From Amycolatopsis nalaikhensis (lineage in GTDB: Bacteria; Actinomycetota; Actinomycetes; Mycobacteriales; Pseudonocardiaceae): 64,000 nt of DNA. The stretch is taken from positions 2,797,501 through 2,861,500 of the forward strand of contig NZ_CP127173.1 in assembly GCF_030264295.1 (NCBI RefSeq). The letters run 5' to 3'. Every line of letters begins with the position of its first letter. Position 1 is the stretch's first letter. The notes under the pieces are model-generated. The model was not told the DNA's origin and did no database searches. It was given only the letters and a program-made list of their open reading frames with translations. Both the position numbers and the translations under genes were made by a program. Shown here piece by piece: positions 42,215 to 52,316 of this stretch.

Positions 42215-44400
42215 TCCTCCGGCCGCGCTGCTGGTCCCGCAGCTCCTGCAGCCGCTGCTGGAACTGGCGGAACTGGTCGAGCTGCTGCCGGTTACCGCCG
42301 TTGCCGAACTGCCCGGGGTTCCGCGGTTGCTGTTGCGGCTGCTGGACTTGCACGCGGTCCTGCGGTGCGCTGATCGCGGCGACGCGGTCGAAGCGTTCCG
42401 CCGGTTTGCCCGTCAGGTACAGCTGCATGAACCGGTTCCAGATGGGCCCGGCGAGCGTCGAGCCGAACAGCGGGGCGCCGTCCGGGCCGCGCAACGCCTT
42501 GTCGCCGTCGCCGCCCACCCAGACCGCCGCCGACACCGAAGGTGTGTAGCCCACCATCCACGTCTGCGAGTTCGCGTTCGCCGCCGACGCGGGTTCGTCG
42601 TTCTGCGGGGTGTGCTGCTGGGTCCCGGTCTTGCCCGCGCATTCGTGGCCCGCCGGGCAGGTCAGCCGGGAGAACGGGATCACCGGCGCGAGGGCGGCGG
42701 TCACGTTGCCCGCGATCTGGGCGCTCTTCGCGGAGTCGTTGTCCGCGAAGGCGTCGGAGGAGCGGATCTTGGCTTCGTAGGCGGTTTCGCCGTTCGCGTT
42801 GGTCACCTTCTGCACGAAGTGGCGGTCGCGCTGGACGCCGCCCGCCGCGAACGTCGCGTACGCCGACGCCATGTCCGCCGCGGTGATCTGGGTGCCGCCC
42901 CCGCCGATGGAGATGTTGTTGTCGCCGGTGAAGAGCTTGCTGCGGCCGCCGTTCTCCGCGGTGCGGATGCCTGCTTCCTGCGCGGCTTCCGCCACCCCGG
43001 ACGGCTTCGTCACGTTGAGCACCATGTCGTAGAAGACGGTGTTCGTGGACCGCTGCATCGCTTCGGCGACGGTGCACTGCTCGGAGCAGCTGCTGCTGTC
43101 CCCGGCGTTGCGGATCGGCAGGTCGACGCCGGGGAACGTGCGCGGTGACGTGCCGTCGAACCGCGCGTCGAGGCCGCGGCCGAGCTTGAGGAACGCCGCG
43201 AGGTCGAACGGCTTCATCGACGACCCGGGGTTGTGCGGCTCGTCGGCCCAGTCGCGCCCGGCCTGGTCTTCGCCGTTCGGGCCCTTCACGATCGCGTCGC
43301 CACCGTAGTACGCGAGCACGCCGCCGGACTTCGGGTCGACGGCGACGAGCGCGTCGAGGATCCGGTCGTCGGTCTGCTCGGCCATGCCCTCGGTCACGGC
43401 TTTTTCGGCCGCCTGCTGTGCTTGCGGGTCGATGGTGGTGAACACCTGGAACCCGCCCGAGTAGTACTGCTTTTCGTCGATGCCCTGCGCGGCCAGCTCG
43501 GCCTTGACCTGCTTCTTGATGAACGGGTTCAGCGCACCGGCCTGCTTGCTTTCCCGCAGCGGGATCGGCGTCGGGAACTTGGCCGCGGCGCGCTGGGCCG
43601 GGGTCAGGTAGCCGTTCTTCAGCATCCGGTCCAGCGCGGTGGTCCACCGGCTCATCGCGACGGCCGTGTTCTCCGAGCGGCCCGGCTGCTGGATCAGCCC
43701 GGCCAGCAACGCGGCCTGCGAGGAGTCGAGCTCGCCGACGTCTTCGCCGAAGTACGCCTGCGCGGCGGCTTGGATCCCGTAGGCGCCGCGGCCGAAGTAG
43801 ATGATGTTGAGGTAGGCGGTGATGATGTCCGCCTTCTCGTAGGTCTGGTTCATCTTGAACGCCTTCGCGAGCCTCGACCCACTTGCGGCTCAACGTCGGG
43901 TCGTCGTCGCCGGAGGCGTTCTTGATGTACTGCTGGGAAATCGTCGAGCCGCCGCCGGAACCGCCGGTGACCTGGTTGTAGGCCGCGCGGAGGATGCCGC
44001 CGACGTCGAAGCCGGAGTTCGTCTCGAACGACGCGTCCTCGGTGGCGATCACGGCTTTCTTGACGACGTCCGGGATCTGGTTCGCCGCGAGGATCTGCCG
44101 GTTGCCGCCGGTCGGCACGTCCTTGCCCATCTCGGTGCCGTCGGCGAACAGGTAGGTCACGGCCTGGCCCTGCGCCTGCGCGACGGTCTCCGGCGAGGGG
44201 ACGTCGACGGCGAAGTAGGTGATCAGGAAGGCGATGCCGGGGACGATGAAGAACAGGCCGAACGCGACGTAGCAAACCCGGCGAACCCGGCGCCACCGGC
44301 GACGGCGCTGGTCCTCCGCGCGCACCGGTCGCCGTGGCCGCGCGGGCCGCGTCAGGATCGGCACGGTCGGCGGCTCGGTGCGGGTGCGGTCGGTGTCCAC
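42207..44400 (-). CDS. Class A penicillin-binding protein 1, frame interrupted near 43872
   Basis: Bifunctional peptidoglycan synthase, about 730 residues after correction. A cytoplasmic Arg-rich tail and one transmembrane helix (YVAFGLFFIVPGIAFLITYF) precede the GT51 domain with ATEDASFETNSGFD and GGSTISQQYIKN. The transpeptidase domain has SSMK (active serine), STN and KTGTQQH. The frame breaks after RKWVE. One extra C at 43872-43873 turns the expected ELAKAFKMNQTYEK into nonsense, and removing it restores the protein. GTG 44400 follows GGAGG. It is the third gene of a tandem array of three. Confidence 0.85.
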
Positions 44401-44412
44401 GGGCCGTCCTCC

Positions 44413-44483
44413 GGTGAACCACGGTGGCTGCGGGCGCAGTCCCTCTGCAGCGGAACACGGACCGCGGCCCGCCGTGGTTCACC
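44413..44483 (-). repeat. Large stem-loop between the second and first PBP genes
   Basis: GGTGAACCACGG (44413-44424) and CCGTGGTTCACC (44472-44483) form a 12-bp perfect stem with a 47-nt loop. Read on the minus strand, the stem ends directly before the GGAGG of the downstream PBP. It could weaken readthrough or set translation of that gene. Confidence 0.5.
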
Positions 44484-44491
44484 CGGGACGG

Positions 44492-46900
44492 CTACCTCGG
44501 CGGGTCCTGGCTGCCGGTCGGCGTCTCCTTCGAGGTCGTCGACGGCTTCGTGTGCTTCGACGAAGACGACGACGGGGTCTCGCTCTCGTGGCCGCGGCCG
44601 GGGTGGTCACCGCCGTCGTTGCCGGGGTTCTCCTCCGTCGGCGTCGACTCCGACGTCGTCACGACCTCGGTCGACGGCGGCGGTGCGACCTCACCGCCGA
44701 TGCGCTCGACCTTGTCGAACTTCTCGCCCGGCTTGCCGGTCAGGTACAGCGACAGGAACTTCTGCCACATCGGGCCGGCGATCGTCGAGCCGTAGATCGG
44801 CGAGTTGTTCTTGCCGTGCAGCGGCTTGTTGCCGTCGCCGCCGACCCAGGCCGCGACCGAGACCGACGGCGTGTACCCGACCATCCACGTCTGCGAGTTC
44901 GCGTTCGCCGCCCACGCCGGCTCGCCCGCGACCTTCGTGTGCTGCTGCGTCCCCGTCTTGCCCGCGCACTCGTGGCCGTTCGGGCACTTCAGGTGCGAGA
45001 ACCCGATGACCGGCTTCAGCGCTTCGGTGACGTTCCCGGCGATCTGGCGACTCTTGTCCGCGTCGCTGTCGAACGCTGGCTTCGCGTCGGTCGTGGCCTC
45101 GTACGCGACCTCGTTCTGCGCGTTGGTCACCTTCTGCACGAAGTGCCGGTCGCGCTGCTCGCCGTTGGCCGCGAAGGTCGCGTACGCCGAGGCCATGTCC
45201 AGCGGCGTGATCTGGGTTTCGCCACCGCCGAGGGAGATGTTGTTGTCCTTGGTCGAGACGATCGACTGGCCGCCGTCCTCCTTGACCTTGACGCCGGCCT
45301 CCTTGGCGGCTTCCTTGACCGGGCCCTGCTTGGTGTCGTTGAGGACCATGTCGTAGAACACCGTGTTCGCCGAGCGCATCATCGCTTCGGCGACCGTGCA
45401 CTGCTGCGAGCAGGAGCTGCCCGGGCCGGCGTTGCGCACGACGCGGCCGTCGAAGGTCCGGTTGTTCGAGCCGTCGTAGGTCTTGTCGAGCCCTTCGCCC
45501 TTCTTGAGCAGGGCCGTCAGGTCGAACGGCTTCATCGACGAACCCGGGTTCTGCGGGGTGTCCGCCCAGTCGCGCCCGGCCTGGTCCTCACCGTTCGGGC
45601 CCTTCACGATCGGCTTGCCGCCGTAGTAGGCGAGCACGCCGCCGGTCTTCGGGTCGACGGCGACGAGCGCGTCGAGCAGGTTGTCGTCCACCTGGTTTTC
45701 GAGCGCTTCGGTGGCGGCCTGTTCGGCGGCCTGCTGCGCCTTCGGGTCGATCGTCGTCTGCACCACGAAGCCGCCGGAGTAGTAGCGGTCCTCCGGGATG
45801 TCGTGCGCGGCCAGCTCGTCCTTGACCTGCTGGATGACGAACGCGGGCGGTGCGCCGGCCTGCTGCTTGCTGTCCTCCAGGGGGATCGGCGTCGGGAACT
45901 GGGCCGCCGCGCGGTCGGCCGCGGTGATGTAGTTGTTCTTCACCATCCGGTCGAGCGCGGTGTTCCAGCGGTCGTGCGCGACCTTGTCGTTCTCCGAGCG
46001 GCCCGGCTGCTGGATCAGCCCGGCGAGCAGCGCGGCTTCCGAGAAGGTGAGGTCCTTGGCTTCCTTGTGGAAGAAGGCCTGCGACGCCGCGCCGACCCCG
46101 TACGCCCCGCGCCCGAAGTAGATGATGTTCAGGTACGCGGTGATGATGTCCTTCTTCTCGTACGTCTGGTTCATCTTGAAGGACTTGGCCAGCTCGGTCC
46201 ACTTGCGCGTCAGCGTGGGCGCGTCGTTGTCGGTGGCCTTCTTGATGTACTGCTGGGAGATCGTCGAACCACCGCCGGTGCCGCCGGTCGCCTGGTTGTA
46301 GACCGCGCGCAACAGGCCGCCGACGTCGAAGCCGGAGTTCGTCTCGAACGAGTCGTCCTCGGTCGCGATCGCCGCGTGCTTCATGACGTCGGGGATCTGC
46401 TCCGGGGACAGCAGCACCCGGTTGCCGCCGCGCGGGACGTCCTTGCCCATCGGCGAGCCGTCGGCGAAGAGGTAGGTGACGGCCTGGCTCTGGTTCTGCG
46501 CGACCTCGGTCGGCGAGGGCACGTCGACCAGGAAGTACGTGATGACGAACGCGATGGCGGGCAGCACGAAGAACACGCCGACGAAGGCGTAGGCGACCCG
46601 GCGGATGATCTTCCAGCGCCGCTTCTTCCGCTGCGCCGGGGTGAGGGCGCGTTTGCCGCCGGTCTCTTCGGGCTCGACGTCGTCATAGCCCTCGGGCTCC
46701 TCGTACGCGTGGTGCGTCATCAACTCCGGACCGCCGCTCATCGGCGGCGGCTCGGGCCGGTACCCGCGCGGCTGCTGCGGCTGGTGCGGCTGCCGCTGCC
46801 ACGGCTGCTGCGGGCGGCCCTGGCCGGGCGGCCCCTGGGGTGCGCGACGGCGCGGATCGGGACCCTGGCCTGGCCAGGAGCGGGATCGATCGTCGGGCAC
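44492..46900 (-). CDS. Class A penicillin-binding protein 2
   Basis: Bifunctional peptidoglycan synthase of 802 residues. The cytoplasmic tail starts DDRSRSWPGQGPDP and is Gln/Pro/Arg-rich; a transmembrane helix (AFVGVFFVLPAIAFVITYFL) follows. The GT51 domain has ATEDDSFETNSGFD and GGSTISQQYIKK. The transpeptidase motifs are SSMK, SAN and KTGTQQH. The C-terminal tail is Ser/Thr/Pro-rich. GTG 46900 is supported by GGAGGA and by alignment with the start of the next PBP. It lies in tandem with two paralogues. Confidence 0.93.
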   Translation of the reverse strand: MPDDRSRSWPGQGPDPRRRAPQGPPGQGRPQQPWQRQPHQPQQPRGYRPEPPPMSGGPELMTHHAYEEPEGYDDVEPEETGGKRALTPAQRKKRRWKIIRRVAYAFVGVFFVLPAIAFVITYFLVDVPSPTEVAQNQSQAVTYLFADGSPMGKDVPRGGNRVLLSPEQIPDVMKHAAIATEDDSFETNSGFDVGGLLRAVYNQATGGTGGGSTISQQYIKKATDNDAPTLTRKWTELAKSFKMNQTYEKKDIITAYLNIIYFGRGAYGVGAASQAFFHKEAKDLTFSEAALLAGLIQQPGRSENDKVAHDRWNTALDRMVKNNYITAADRAAAQFPTPIPLEDSKQQAGAPPAFVIQQVKDELAAHDIPEDRYYSGGFVVQTTIDPKAQQAAEQAATEALENQVDDNLLDALVAVDPKTGGVLAYYGGKPIVKGPNGEDQAGRDWADTPQNPGSSMKPFDLTALLKKGEGLDKTYDGSNNRTFDGRVVRNAGPGSSCSQQCTVAEAMMRSANTVFYDMVLNDTKQGPVKEAAKEAGVKVKEDGGQSIVSTKDNNISLGGGETQITPLDMASAYATFAANGEQRDRHFVQKVTNAQNEVAYEATTDAKPAFDSDADKSRQIAGNVTEALKPVIGFSHLKCPNGHECAGKTGTQQHTKVAGEPAWAANANSQTWMVGYTPSVSVAAWVGGDGNKPLHGKNNSPIYGSTIAGPMWQKFLSLYLTGKPGEKFDKVERIGGEVAPPPSTEVVTTSESTPTEENPGNDGGDHPGRGHESETPSSSSSKHTKPSTTSKETPTGSQDPPR

Positions 46901-46990
46901 GGGGCAGTCCTCCAGTGTGCGCAGGGCAGCGACGACCGCCACCCCCTCTTGGAAGAGACGCGCGGCGCCCCGGTGGGTTGCCGAAATGAT

Positions 46991-47022
46991 CAGGGCCCTC
47001 CGCCGGGTGGCGGAAGGCCCTG
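46991..47022 (-). terminator. Hairpin after the third PBP gene
   Basis: CAGGGCCCTCCGCC (46991-47004) and GGCGGAAGGCCCTG (47009-47022) form a 14-bp stem with one mismatch and a GGGT loop, just past the PBP stop at 47030 on the minus strand. Confidence 0.65.
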
Positions 47023-47029
47023 AGCACGG

Positions 47030-49753
47030 CTACCCGGGTCCGGAACCCGGTGGGGCGGCGACTCCGCCACCACCACCTCCGCCGAACGTGTTGCCCGTGC
47101 CGGGGTCGAACGTCGTGCCCGGGATCGTCGGCCGGGGCCGCGACCTCGACGTGGTCGTCTCGGTGTCCGACGGCTCGGTGCTGTCCGTGGTCTCCGGGGT
47201 GGTCGGCGTCGTCGTCGTGGTCGGCGTGTCCGACGGCTTCGACTGCGTCGTCGTCACGTCGTTGACGTCCTTGCCGATCGGCTGGACCTTGTCGAACTTC
47301 TCCGCCGGTTTGCCCTTGAGGTAGAGGTTCATGAAGTTCTGCCACGTCGGACCGGCGATGGTGGCACCGAAGATCGGCCGGTTCCGCGCGTCGTGCAGCG
47401 GCTTGTTGCCGTCGCCGCCGACCCAGACCGCGGCCGACACCGACGGGGTGTAGCCCACCATCCACGTCTGCGCGTTGCGGTCCTTGTACGACGCGGGGTC
47501 GTCGTCCTTCGCCGTGTACTGCTGCGTACCGGTCTTGCCGGCGCACTCGTGGCCGGTCGGGCACTTCAGGTTCGAGTGCGGGATGACCGGCTTCAGCGCC
47601 TCGGTGACGTTGCCCGCGATCTGCTGGCTCTTCGACGCGTCGTCGTCGAACGCGGGGTTGGTCTTGATGTTGTTCTCGTCGAACTCCACCTCGTCCTGCG
47701 CGTTCGTCAGCTTCGAGACGAAGTGCTGCTCGTGGTAGGTGCCGCCGCTGGCGAACGACGCGTACGCGGCCGCCATGTCCTCCGGCGTCACGGCCGTGCC
47801 ACCACCACCGAGCGAGATGTTGTTGTCGTCGGTGTAGAGGACGCTCTTGCCCTCCGGCGCGACCTTGACCCCGGCTTCCTTCGCCGCTTCCGCGACCCGC
47901 GACGGCTTCGTCACGTTCAGGACCATGTCGTAGAACACGGTGTTCGCCGAGATCTCCATCGCCTTGGCGACGGTGCACTCCTTGCCGCAGCTGGCGCTGT
48001 CACCCGCGTTCCGGACCGTGCGGCCGCCGAGCACCCGGTTGTTCGAGCCGTCGAACGTCTCGCCGAGGCCCTTGCCCATCTTGAGGAACGCCGTGAGGTC
48101 GAACGCCTTCACCGACGAACCCGGGTTGCGCGCCTGGTTCGCCCGGTCCTGGCCGATCGCGTCCTTGCCGTTGGCGTCCTTCACGATCTCCGGCCCGCCG
48201 TAGTAGGCGATCACGCCGCCGGTCTTCGGGTTGACCGCGACCAGCGCGTTGAGCAGGTTCTCGTCGGTCTGGCCCTTCATGCCTTCCTGGGAGGCCTGTT
48301 CCGCGGCGGCCTGCGCGGCCGGGTCGATCGTCGTGTAGATCTTGGCGCCGGTCGAGAACAGCTTGTTCTCGTCGTAGCCCTTCGCCGCCAGCTCGTCCTT
48401 GATCCGCTCCTGGAGCTGGTAGGTGAGCTTGCCGGAGTTCTCCTCCTTGTTGGCGTTCTTCGGGATCGGCGTCGGGAACTGGAAGGTCGCGCGCTCGTCC
48501 TGGCGCAGCCACTTGTTGGCGACCATCTGGTCGAGCACGTACGTCCAGCGCTTCTGCGCGTACGCCTGGTTTTCCGAGCGGCTCGGGCCCTGGATCAGGC
48601 CGGCCAGCAGCGCCGCCTCGGAGGCGTTGAGGTCCTTGGCGTCCTTGTTGAAGTAGGCCTTCGCGGCCGCCTGGATGCCGTTCGCCCCGCGTCCGAAGTA
48701 GACGATGTTCAGGTAGGAGGTGATGATCTCCTCCTTGGACTGCTGGTTGTTCATCTTGAACGACTTGGCCAGCTCGGTCCACTTGCGGGTCAGGGTCGGG
48801 GCGTCGTTTTCGGTGGCCTTCTTGATGTACTGCTGGGAGATGGTCGAACCACCGCCCTGGCCGCCGGAGACCTGGTTCCACACCGCGCGCAGGATGCCGG
48901 TGACGTCGAAGCCCGAGTTCGTCTCGAACGTCGCGTCCTCCGCCGCGTACACCGCGTGCTTGATGACCTCGGGCACCTCGCCCGGCTTGAGCAGCTGGCG
49001 GTCACCGCCCGGCGGCAGCTCGCGGCCCATCACCTGGCCGCTGGCGTCGTAGTAGGTGACCGGCTGGTTCTGCAGCGACTTGATGCTCTCCGGCGTCGGC
49101 ACGTCGACCAGGAAGTAGGTGATGACGAACGCGATCGCCGGCACCACGAAGAACAGCCCGACGCAGGCGTAGGCGACCCGGCGGACGATCTTCCACTTGC
49201 GCCGCTTGCGCTGGGCGGGTGTCAGGACCCGCTTGCCGTCTTCGTCCAGCTCGGGCTGGGGCTCGACGTCGTCGGCGAACTCGTTGAAGCGCGCGTCGTC
49301 GTAGCCGTCGTCGTACGGGTCGTACGAGTCTTCGGTGCCGTTGTGGGCGTGGTGGGTGATCAGGTCCGGTTCGCGCTCCGGCGGCGGCACCGGACGGCGG
49401 CCCGGCGGCGGCTGGCGGAAGCCCTGCGGCGGCGACCCGGGCGGGCCCTGCTGCGGACGCTGTCCCGGTGGCGGCGGGACCGGGCGGCGGGCCGGCATGC
49501 CCTGGCGCGGCTGCTGCGGACGCCGGGGCGGCTCTTCACCCGGCCACTGCGGGCCGCCTTCGTCGCCGGCGGGCCACTCGGGCGCCCCGCCGCGCGGGTT
49601 GCCCCGCGGCGGGGTGCCTCGCTGGGGGCGGCGGGGGGCTTCTTCGCCGGGCCACGCCGGTCCGGGGTCTTCCCCCGGCCACGGGCCTGACTGGGCACGG
49701 CGAGGTGCATCTGGCTCCTGGCCGGGCCAGGAGCGGTTGCGGTCGTCGTTCAC
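47030..49753 (-). CDS. Class A penicillin-binding protein 3 (longest cytoplasmic tail)
   Basis: Bifunctional peptidoglycan synthase of 907 residues. The cytoplasmic N-terminus of about 190 residues begins NDDRNRSWPGQEPD and is Pro/Gly/Arg-rich, then acidic. A transmembrane helix (VGLFFVVPAIAFVITYFL) follows. The GT51 domain has AAEDATFETNSGFD and GGSTISQQYIKK, and the transpeptidase has GSSVKAF (active Ser/Lys), SAN and KTGTQQYT. The C-terminal tail is Thr/Pro-rich and ends in Gly repeats. GTG 49753 follows GGGAGG. It heads the array of three and sits at the position of ponA1 in the mycobacterial locus. Confidence 0.93.
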   Translation of the reverse strand: MNDDRNRSWPGQEPDAPRRAQSGPWPGEDPGPAWPGEEAPRRPQRGTPPRGNPRGGAPEWPAGDEGGPQWPGEEPPRRPQQPRQGMPARRPVPPPPGQRPQQGPPGSPPQGFRQPPPGRRPVPPPEREPDLITHHAHNGTEDSYDPYDDGYDDARFNEFADDVEPQPELDEDGKRVLTPAQRKRRKWKIVRRVAYACVGLFFVVPAIAFVITYFLVDVPTPESIKSLQNQPVTYYDASGQVMGRELPPGGDRQLLKPGEVPEVIKHAVYAAEDATFETNSGFDVTGILRAVWNQVSGGQGGGSTISQQYIKKATENDAPTLTRKWTELAKSFKMNNQQSKEEIITSYLNIVYFGRGANGIQAAAKAYFNKDAKDLNASEAALLAGLIQGPSRSENQAYAQKRWTYVLDQMVANKWLRQDERATFQFPTPIPKNANKEENSGKLTYQLQERIKDELAAKGYDENKLFSTGAKIYTTIDPAAQAAAEQASQEGMKGQTDENLLNALVAVNPKTGGVIAYYGGPEIVKDANGKDAIGQDRANQARNPGSSVKAFDLTAFLKMGKGLGETFDGSNNRVLGGRTVRNAGDSASCGKECTVAKAMEISANTVFYDMVLNVTKPSRVAEAAKEAGVKVAPEGKSVLYTDDNNISLGGGGTAVTPEDMAAAYASFASGGTYHEQHFVSKLTNAQDEVEFDENNIKTNPAFDDDASKSQQIAGNVTEALKPVIPHSNLKCPTGHECAGKTGTQQYTAKDDDPASYKDRNAQTWMVGYTPSVSAAVWVGGDGNKPLHDARNRPIFGATIAGPTWQNFMNLYLKGKPAEKFDKVQPIGKDVNDVTTTQSKPSDTPTTTTTPTTPETTDSTEPSDTETTTSRSRPRPTIPGTTFDPGTGNTFGGGGGGGVAAPPGSGPG

Positions 49754-49820
49754 GAATGGGCCTCCCAGACCGGCGCCCGGTGCCGCGCCGTTCTGCGCTC
49801 TTCAGCGGTTGTGTTCCAGC

Positions 49821-50219
49821 TCACGGGCCTGCGGTCCTTCGCGGACCGTCGGCACGTTCCCCCGTGCCGAGGACGTACGACCGGACCAGGTGGTTCCAGT
49901 GGCACGACCGGCACACTTCGACGTCGTACACGGTGAACTCGACGAACAGGCCGGCCATCCTGGCCAGCTCTTCGGGGGTCCTCGCCGAGCCCGCGACGTG
50001 CTTGAGTTCGTCACCGTAGACCCAGGACACCAGGGTCAGCGGCTCCTGGCGGCAGATCGGGCAGGGCTGGTCACCGGCCCGGCCGTGGAACTTCGCCGCC
50101 CGCAGCAGGTACGGACTGGCGTCGCAGGCCTCGAAGGTGCCGACGCGTCCGGAGCGGACTTCGGCGAGCAGCGCACGGCGCTGCAACGCGTAGTCCACGA
50201 CCTGCCGCTGGTTAATCAC
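49821..50219 (-). CDS. DUF5318 zinc-ribbon-like protein
   Basis: Protein of 132 residues. The conserved pattern NQRQVVDYALQRRALLAEV, CDASPYLLRAAKFHG and TCxxC-type pairs (CPIC and CRSC) fit the DUF5318 family known beside ponA1 and ino1 in mycobacteria. The two CxxC pairs probably bind zinc. GTG 50219 has no ribosome site but lies 6 bases after TACTCT on the minus strand, so it is probably leaderless. Function unknown. Confidence 0.85.
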   Translation of the reverse strand: MINQRQVVDYALQRRALLAEVRSGRVGTFEACDASPYLLRAAKFHGRAGDQPCPICRQEPLTLVSWVYGDELKHVAGSARTPEELARMAGLFVEFTVYDVEVCRSCHWNHLVRSYVLGTGERADGPRRTAGP

Positions 50220-50519
50220 CAGGACAGAGTACGGGCTCTTGCTGTGTGGTCCACGCCCCCTAGCGCGACCAGGCCGCCGACCGGCGGGGACACGCCGGAC
50301 GTTCGATAACTCTCCGGTGAATTTCGCCCACTCTGGCAAGGGGGGTCCGGGTGGCGGAGCCCCGGCCCGGGGCGGAGCCGGGGAAATTTCGGTGAGGTGG
50401 CTTGTTGGCTTCGCCACTTCGATGTATCGGCGCGATATAGTGGCTGAGTAGGTTGGATCGAGGCGGTCCGTTCGGAGCAACGCCGGTCGTCTCGGTTTGT
50501 TCCCGAAAGGGGGTGCGGT
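50220..50519. other. Divergent promoter region between DUF5318 and padR
   Basis: 300 bases. The middle is GC-rich with GGCGGAGCC repeats and a CCCCGG-C-CCGGGG palindrome. The part near padR is AT-richer and holds a palindrome at 50425 and the -10 TATAGT at 50436-50441. No further gene is seen. Confidence 0.5.
50425..50437. promoter_or_regulatory. Inverted repeat at the padR promoter
   Basis: TATCG-GCG-CGATA lies inside a wider pair CCACT (50415) and AGTGG (50439), and overlaps the -10 TATAGT. This suits autorepression by the PadR protein, which starts at 50520. Confidence 0.5.
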
Positions 50520-51065
50520 GTGCTGGAGTTCGCGATCCTCGGTCTTCTGCACGAAGCGCCCATGCACGGGTACGTGCTGCGCAAGCGGCTGCACGAGACG
50601 CTCGGCACGTTCCGGACGTTCTCGTACGGCTCGCTGTACCCGACCCTGCGGAAGCTGCTGCGGGCCGGGTACCTGGTCGAGGAGCTGGACGAAGCCGACG
50701 ACCGGGCCTGGTCGCGGCGCGGACGGCGGGTCTACAAGCTCACCGCGGAGGGCAAGGAGCGCTTCGGGGAGCTGCTCGGCGACGCCGGGCCGCAGACCTG
50801 GGACGACGAAGGTTTCGGCGTCCACTTGGCGTTCTTCTCGCGGACCCCGGCCGACGTGCGGATGCGGATCCTCGAGGGCCGCCGCCGCCGCGTGGAGGAA
50901 CGCCGCGAAGGTTTGCGCGCGGCGCTGGCCAGGGCCGAGGAGAAGATCGATCGCTACACCCGCGAGCTGCACCGGCTGGGGCTGGAGACCAGCGAGCGGG
51001 AGGTGCGCTGGCTCAACGAGCTGATCGCGCACGAACAAGCCGAGCGGCAGGGTCCGGAGACCTGA
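50520..51065 (+). CDS. PadR-family transcriptional regulator
   Basis: Protein of 181 residues. The N-terminal PadR winged helix has LEFAILGLLHEAPMHGYVL and SYGSLYPTLRKLLRAGYL. The C-terminal helical dimerisation part (about 100-180) is rich in Arg and Glu. GTG 50520 follows AAAGGGGG. It stands 71 bases before ino1 in the same direction, as in mycobacteria, so control of inositol synthesis is plausible but not shown. Confidence 0.9.
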   Translation: MLEFAILGLLHEAPMHGYVLRKRLHETLGTFRTFSYGSLYPTLRKLLRAGYLVEELDEADDRAWSRRGRRVYKLTAEGKERFGELLGDAGPQTWDDEGFGVHLAFFSRTPADVRMRILEGRRRRVEERREGLRAALARAEEKIDRYTRELHRLGLETSEREVRWLNELIAHEQAERQGPET

Positions 51066-51136
51066 CCCGCGCGGCCCGGGCCGCAGCGTCGCGGCGCCAG
51101 ACCTACTGAACAGACACGGATGAAGGAGAAAACCCC

Positions 51137-52225
51137 ATGGGCGAGAACCGCCGCGTACGGGTGGCCATCGTGGGCGTCGGCAACTGCGCGGCGTCGCTGG
51201 TCCAGGGTGTCCAGTACTACCGCGACGCGGACCCGGCCACCCGCGTCCCCGGTCTGATGCACGTCGACTTCGGCGGCTACCACGTCCGCGACATCGAGTT
51301 CGTCGCCGCGTTCGACGTGGACGCCAAGAAGGTCAGCCGCGACCTGTCCGAGGCGATCTTCGCCTCCGAGAACAACACCATCAAGATCGCCGACGTGCCG
51401 CCGCTCGGCGTCACCGTCCAGCGCGGCCACACCCACGACGGGCTGGGCCGCTTCTACCGCGAGACGATCGAGGAGTCCGACGAGACCCCGGTCGACGTCG
51501 TCGCCGCGCTGCGCGAGGCGCAGGCCGACGTGCTCGTGTCGTACCTGCCGGTGGGCTCCGAGGTGGCCGACAAGTTCTACGCGCAGGCCGCGATCGACGC
51601 CGGCGTGGCGTTCGTCAACGCGCTGCCGGTGTTCATCGCCTCCGACCCCGAGTGGGCCAAGAAGTTCGAGGACGCGGGCGTCCCGATCGTCGGCGACGAC
51701 ATCAAGTCCCAGGTCGGCGCCACCATCACGCACCGCGTGCTGGCGAAGCTGTTCGAGGACCGCGGCGTCCAGCTCGACCGGACGATGCAGCTCAACGTGG
51801 GCGGGAACATGGACTTCCTGAACATGAAGGAGCTCGAGCGGCTCGAGTCGAAGAAGATCTCCAAGACCCAGTCCGTGACGTCGCAGGTCGACCGCGAGCT
51901 CGGCAAGGGCAACGTCCACATCGGACCGTCGGACTACGTGCAGTGGCTCGACGACCGCAAGTGGGCCTACGTCCGGCTCGAGGGCCGCGCGTTCGGCGAC
52001 GTGCCGCTGAACCTGGAGTACAAGCTCGAGGTGTGGGACTCGCCGAACTCGGCGGGCATCATCATCGACGCCGTCCGCGCGGCGAAGATCGCGAAGGACC
52101 GCGGCATCGGCGGCCCGATCCTGTCGGCGTCCTCCTACTTCATGAAGTCGCCGCCGGAGCAGTACGACGACGCGACGGCCCGCGACGCCGTGGAGAAGTT
52201 CATCCGCGGCGAGGTCGAGCGCTGA
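51137..52225 (+). CDS. ino1: Myo-inositol-1-phosphate synthase
   Basis: Enzyme of 362 residues converting glucose-6-phosphate to inositol-1-phosphate with NAD, the first step for phosphatidylinositol, mycothiol and lipoglycans. It has [53 protein letters not shown] and [11 protein letters not shown], all typical of the actinobacterial short form. The ATG at 51137 has AAGGAG. A strong terminator follows at 52234. Confidence 0.97.
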   Translation: MGENRRVRVAIVGVGNCAASLVQGVQYYRDADPATRVPGLMHVDFGGYHVRDIEFVAAFDVDAKKVSRDLSEAIFASENNTIKIADVPPLGVTVQRGHTHDGLGRFYRETIEESDETPVDVVAALREAQADVLVSYLPVGSEVADKFYAQAAIDAGVAFVNALPVFIASDPEWAKKFEDAGVPIVGDDIKSQVGATITHRVLAKLFEDRGVQLDRTMQLNVGGNMDFLNMKELERLESKKISKTQSVTSQVDRELGKGNVHIGPSDYVQWLDDRKWAYVRLEGRAFGDVPLNLEYKLEVWDSPNSAGIIIDAVRAAKIAKDRGIGGPILSASSYFMKSPPEQYDDATARDAVEKFIRGEVER

Positions 52226-52233
52226 TCCTCCGC

Positions 52234-52274
52234 TGAGAAGAAGGCCGTCACCGCTGGTGGCGGCCTTCTTCTCA
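52234..52274 (+). terminator. Terminator of ino1
   Basis: TGAGAAGAAGGCCG (52234-52247) pairs with CGGCCTTCTTCTCA (52261-52274), a 14-bp perfect stem whose loop can form an inner CACC/GGTG stem. Confidence 0.85.
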
Positions 52275-52316
52275 TGCTCCACTAAACCGGTGGGGCGGGG
52301 TGGGCGTTGGCGAGGT

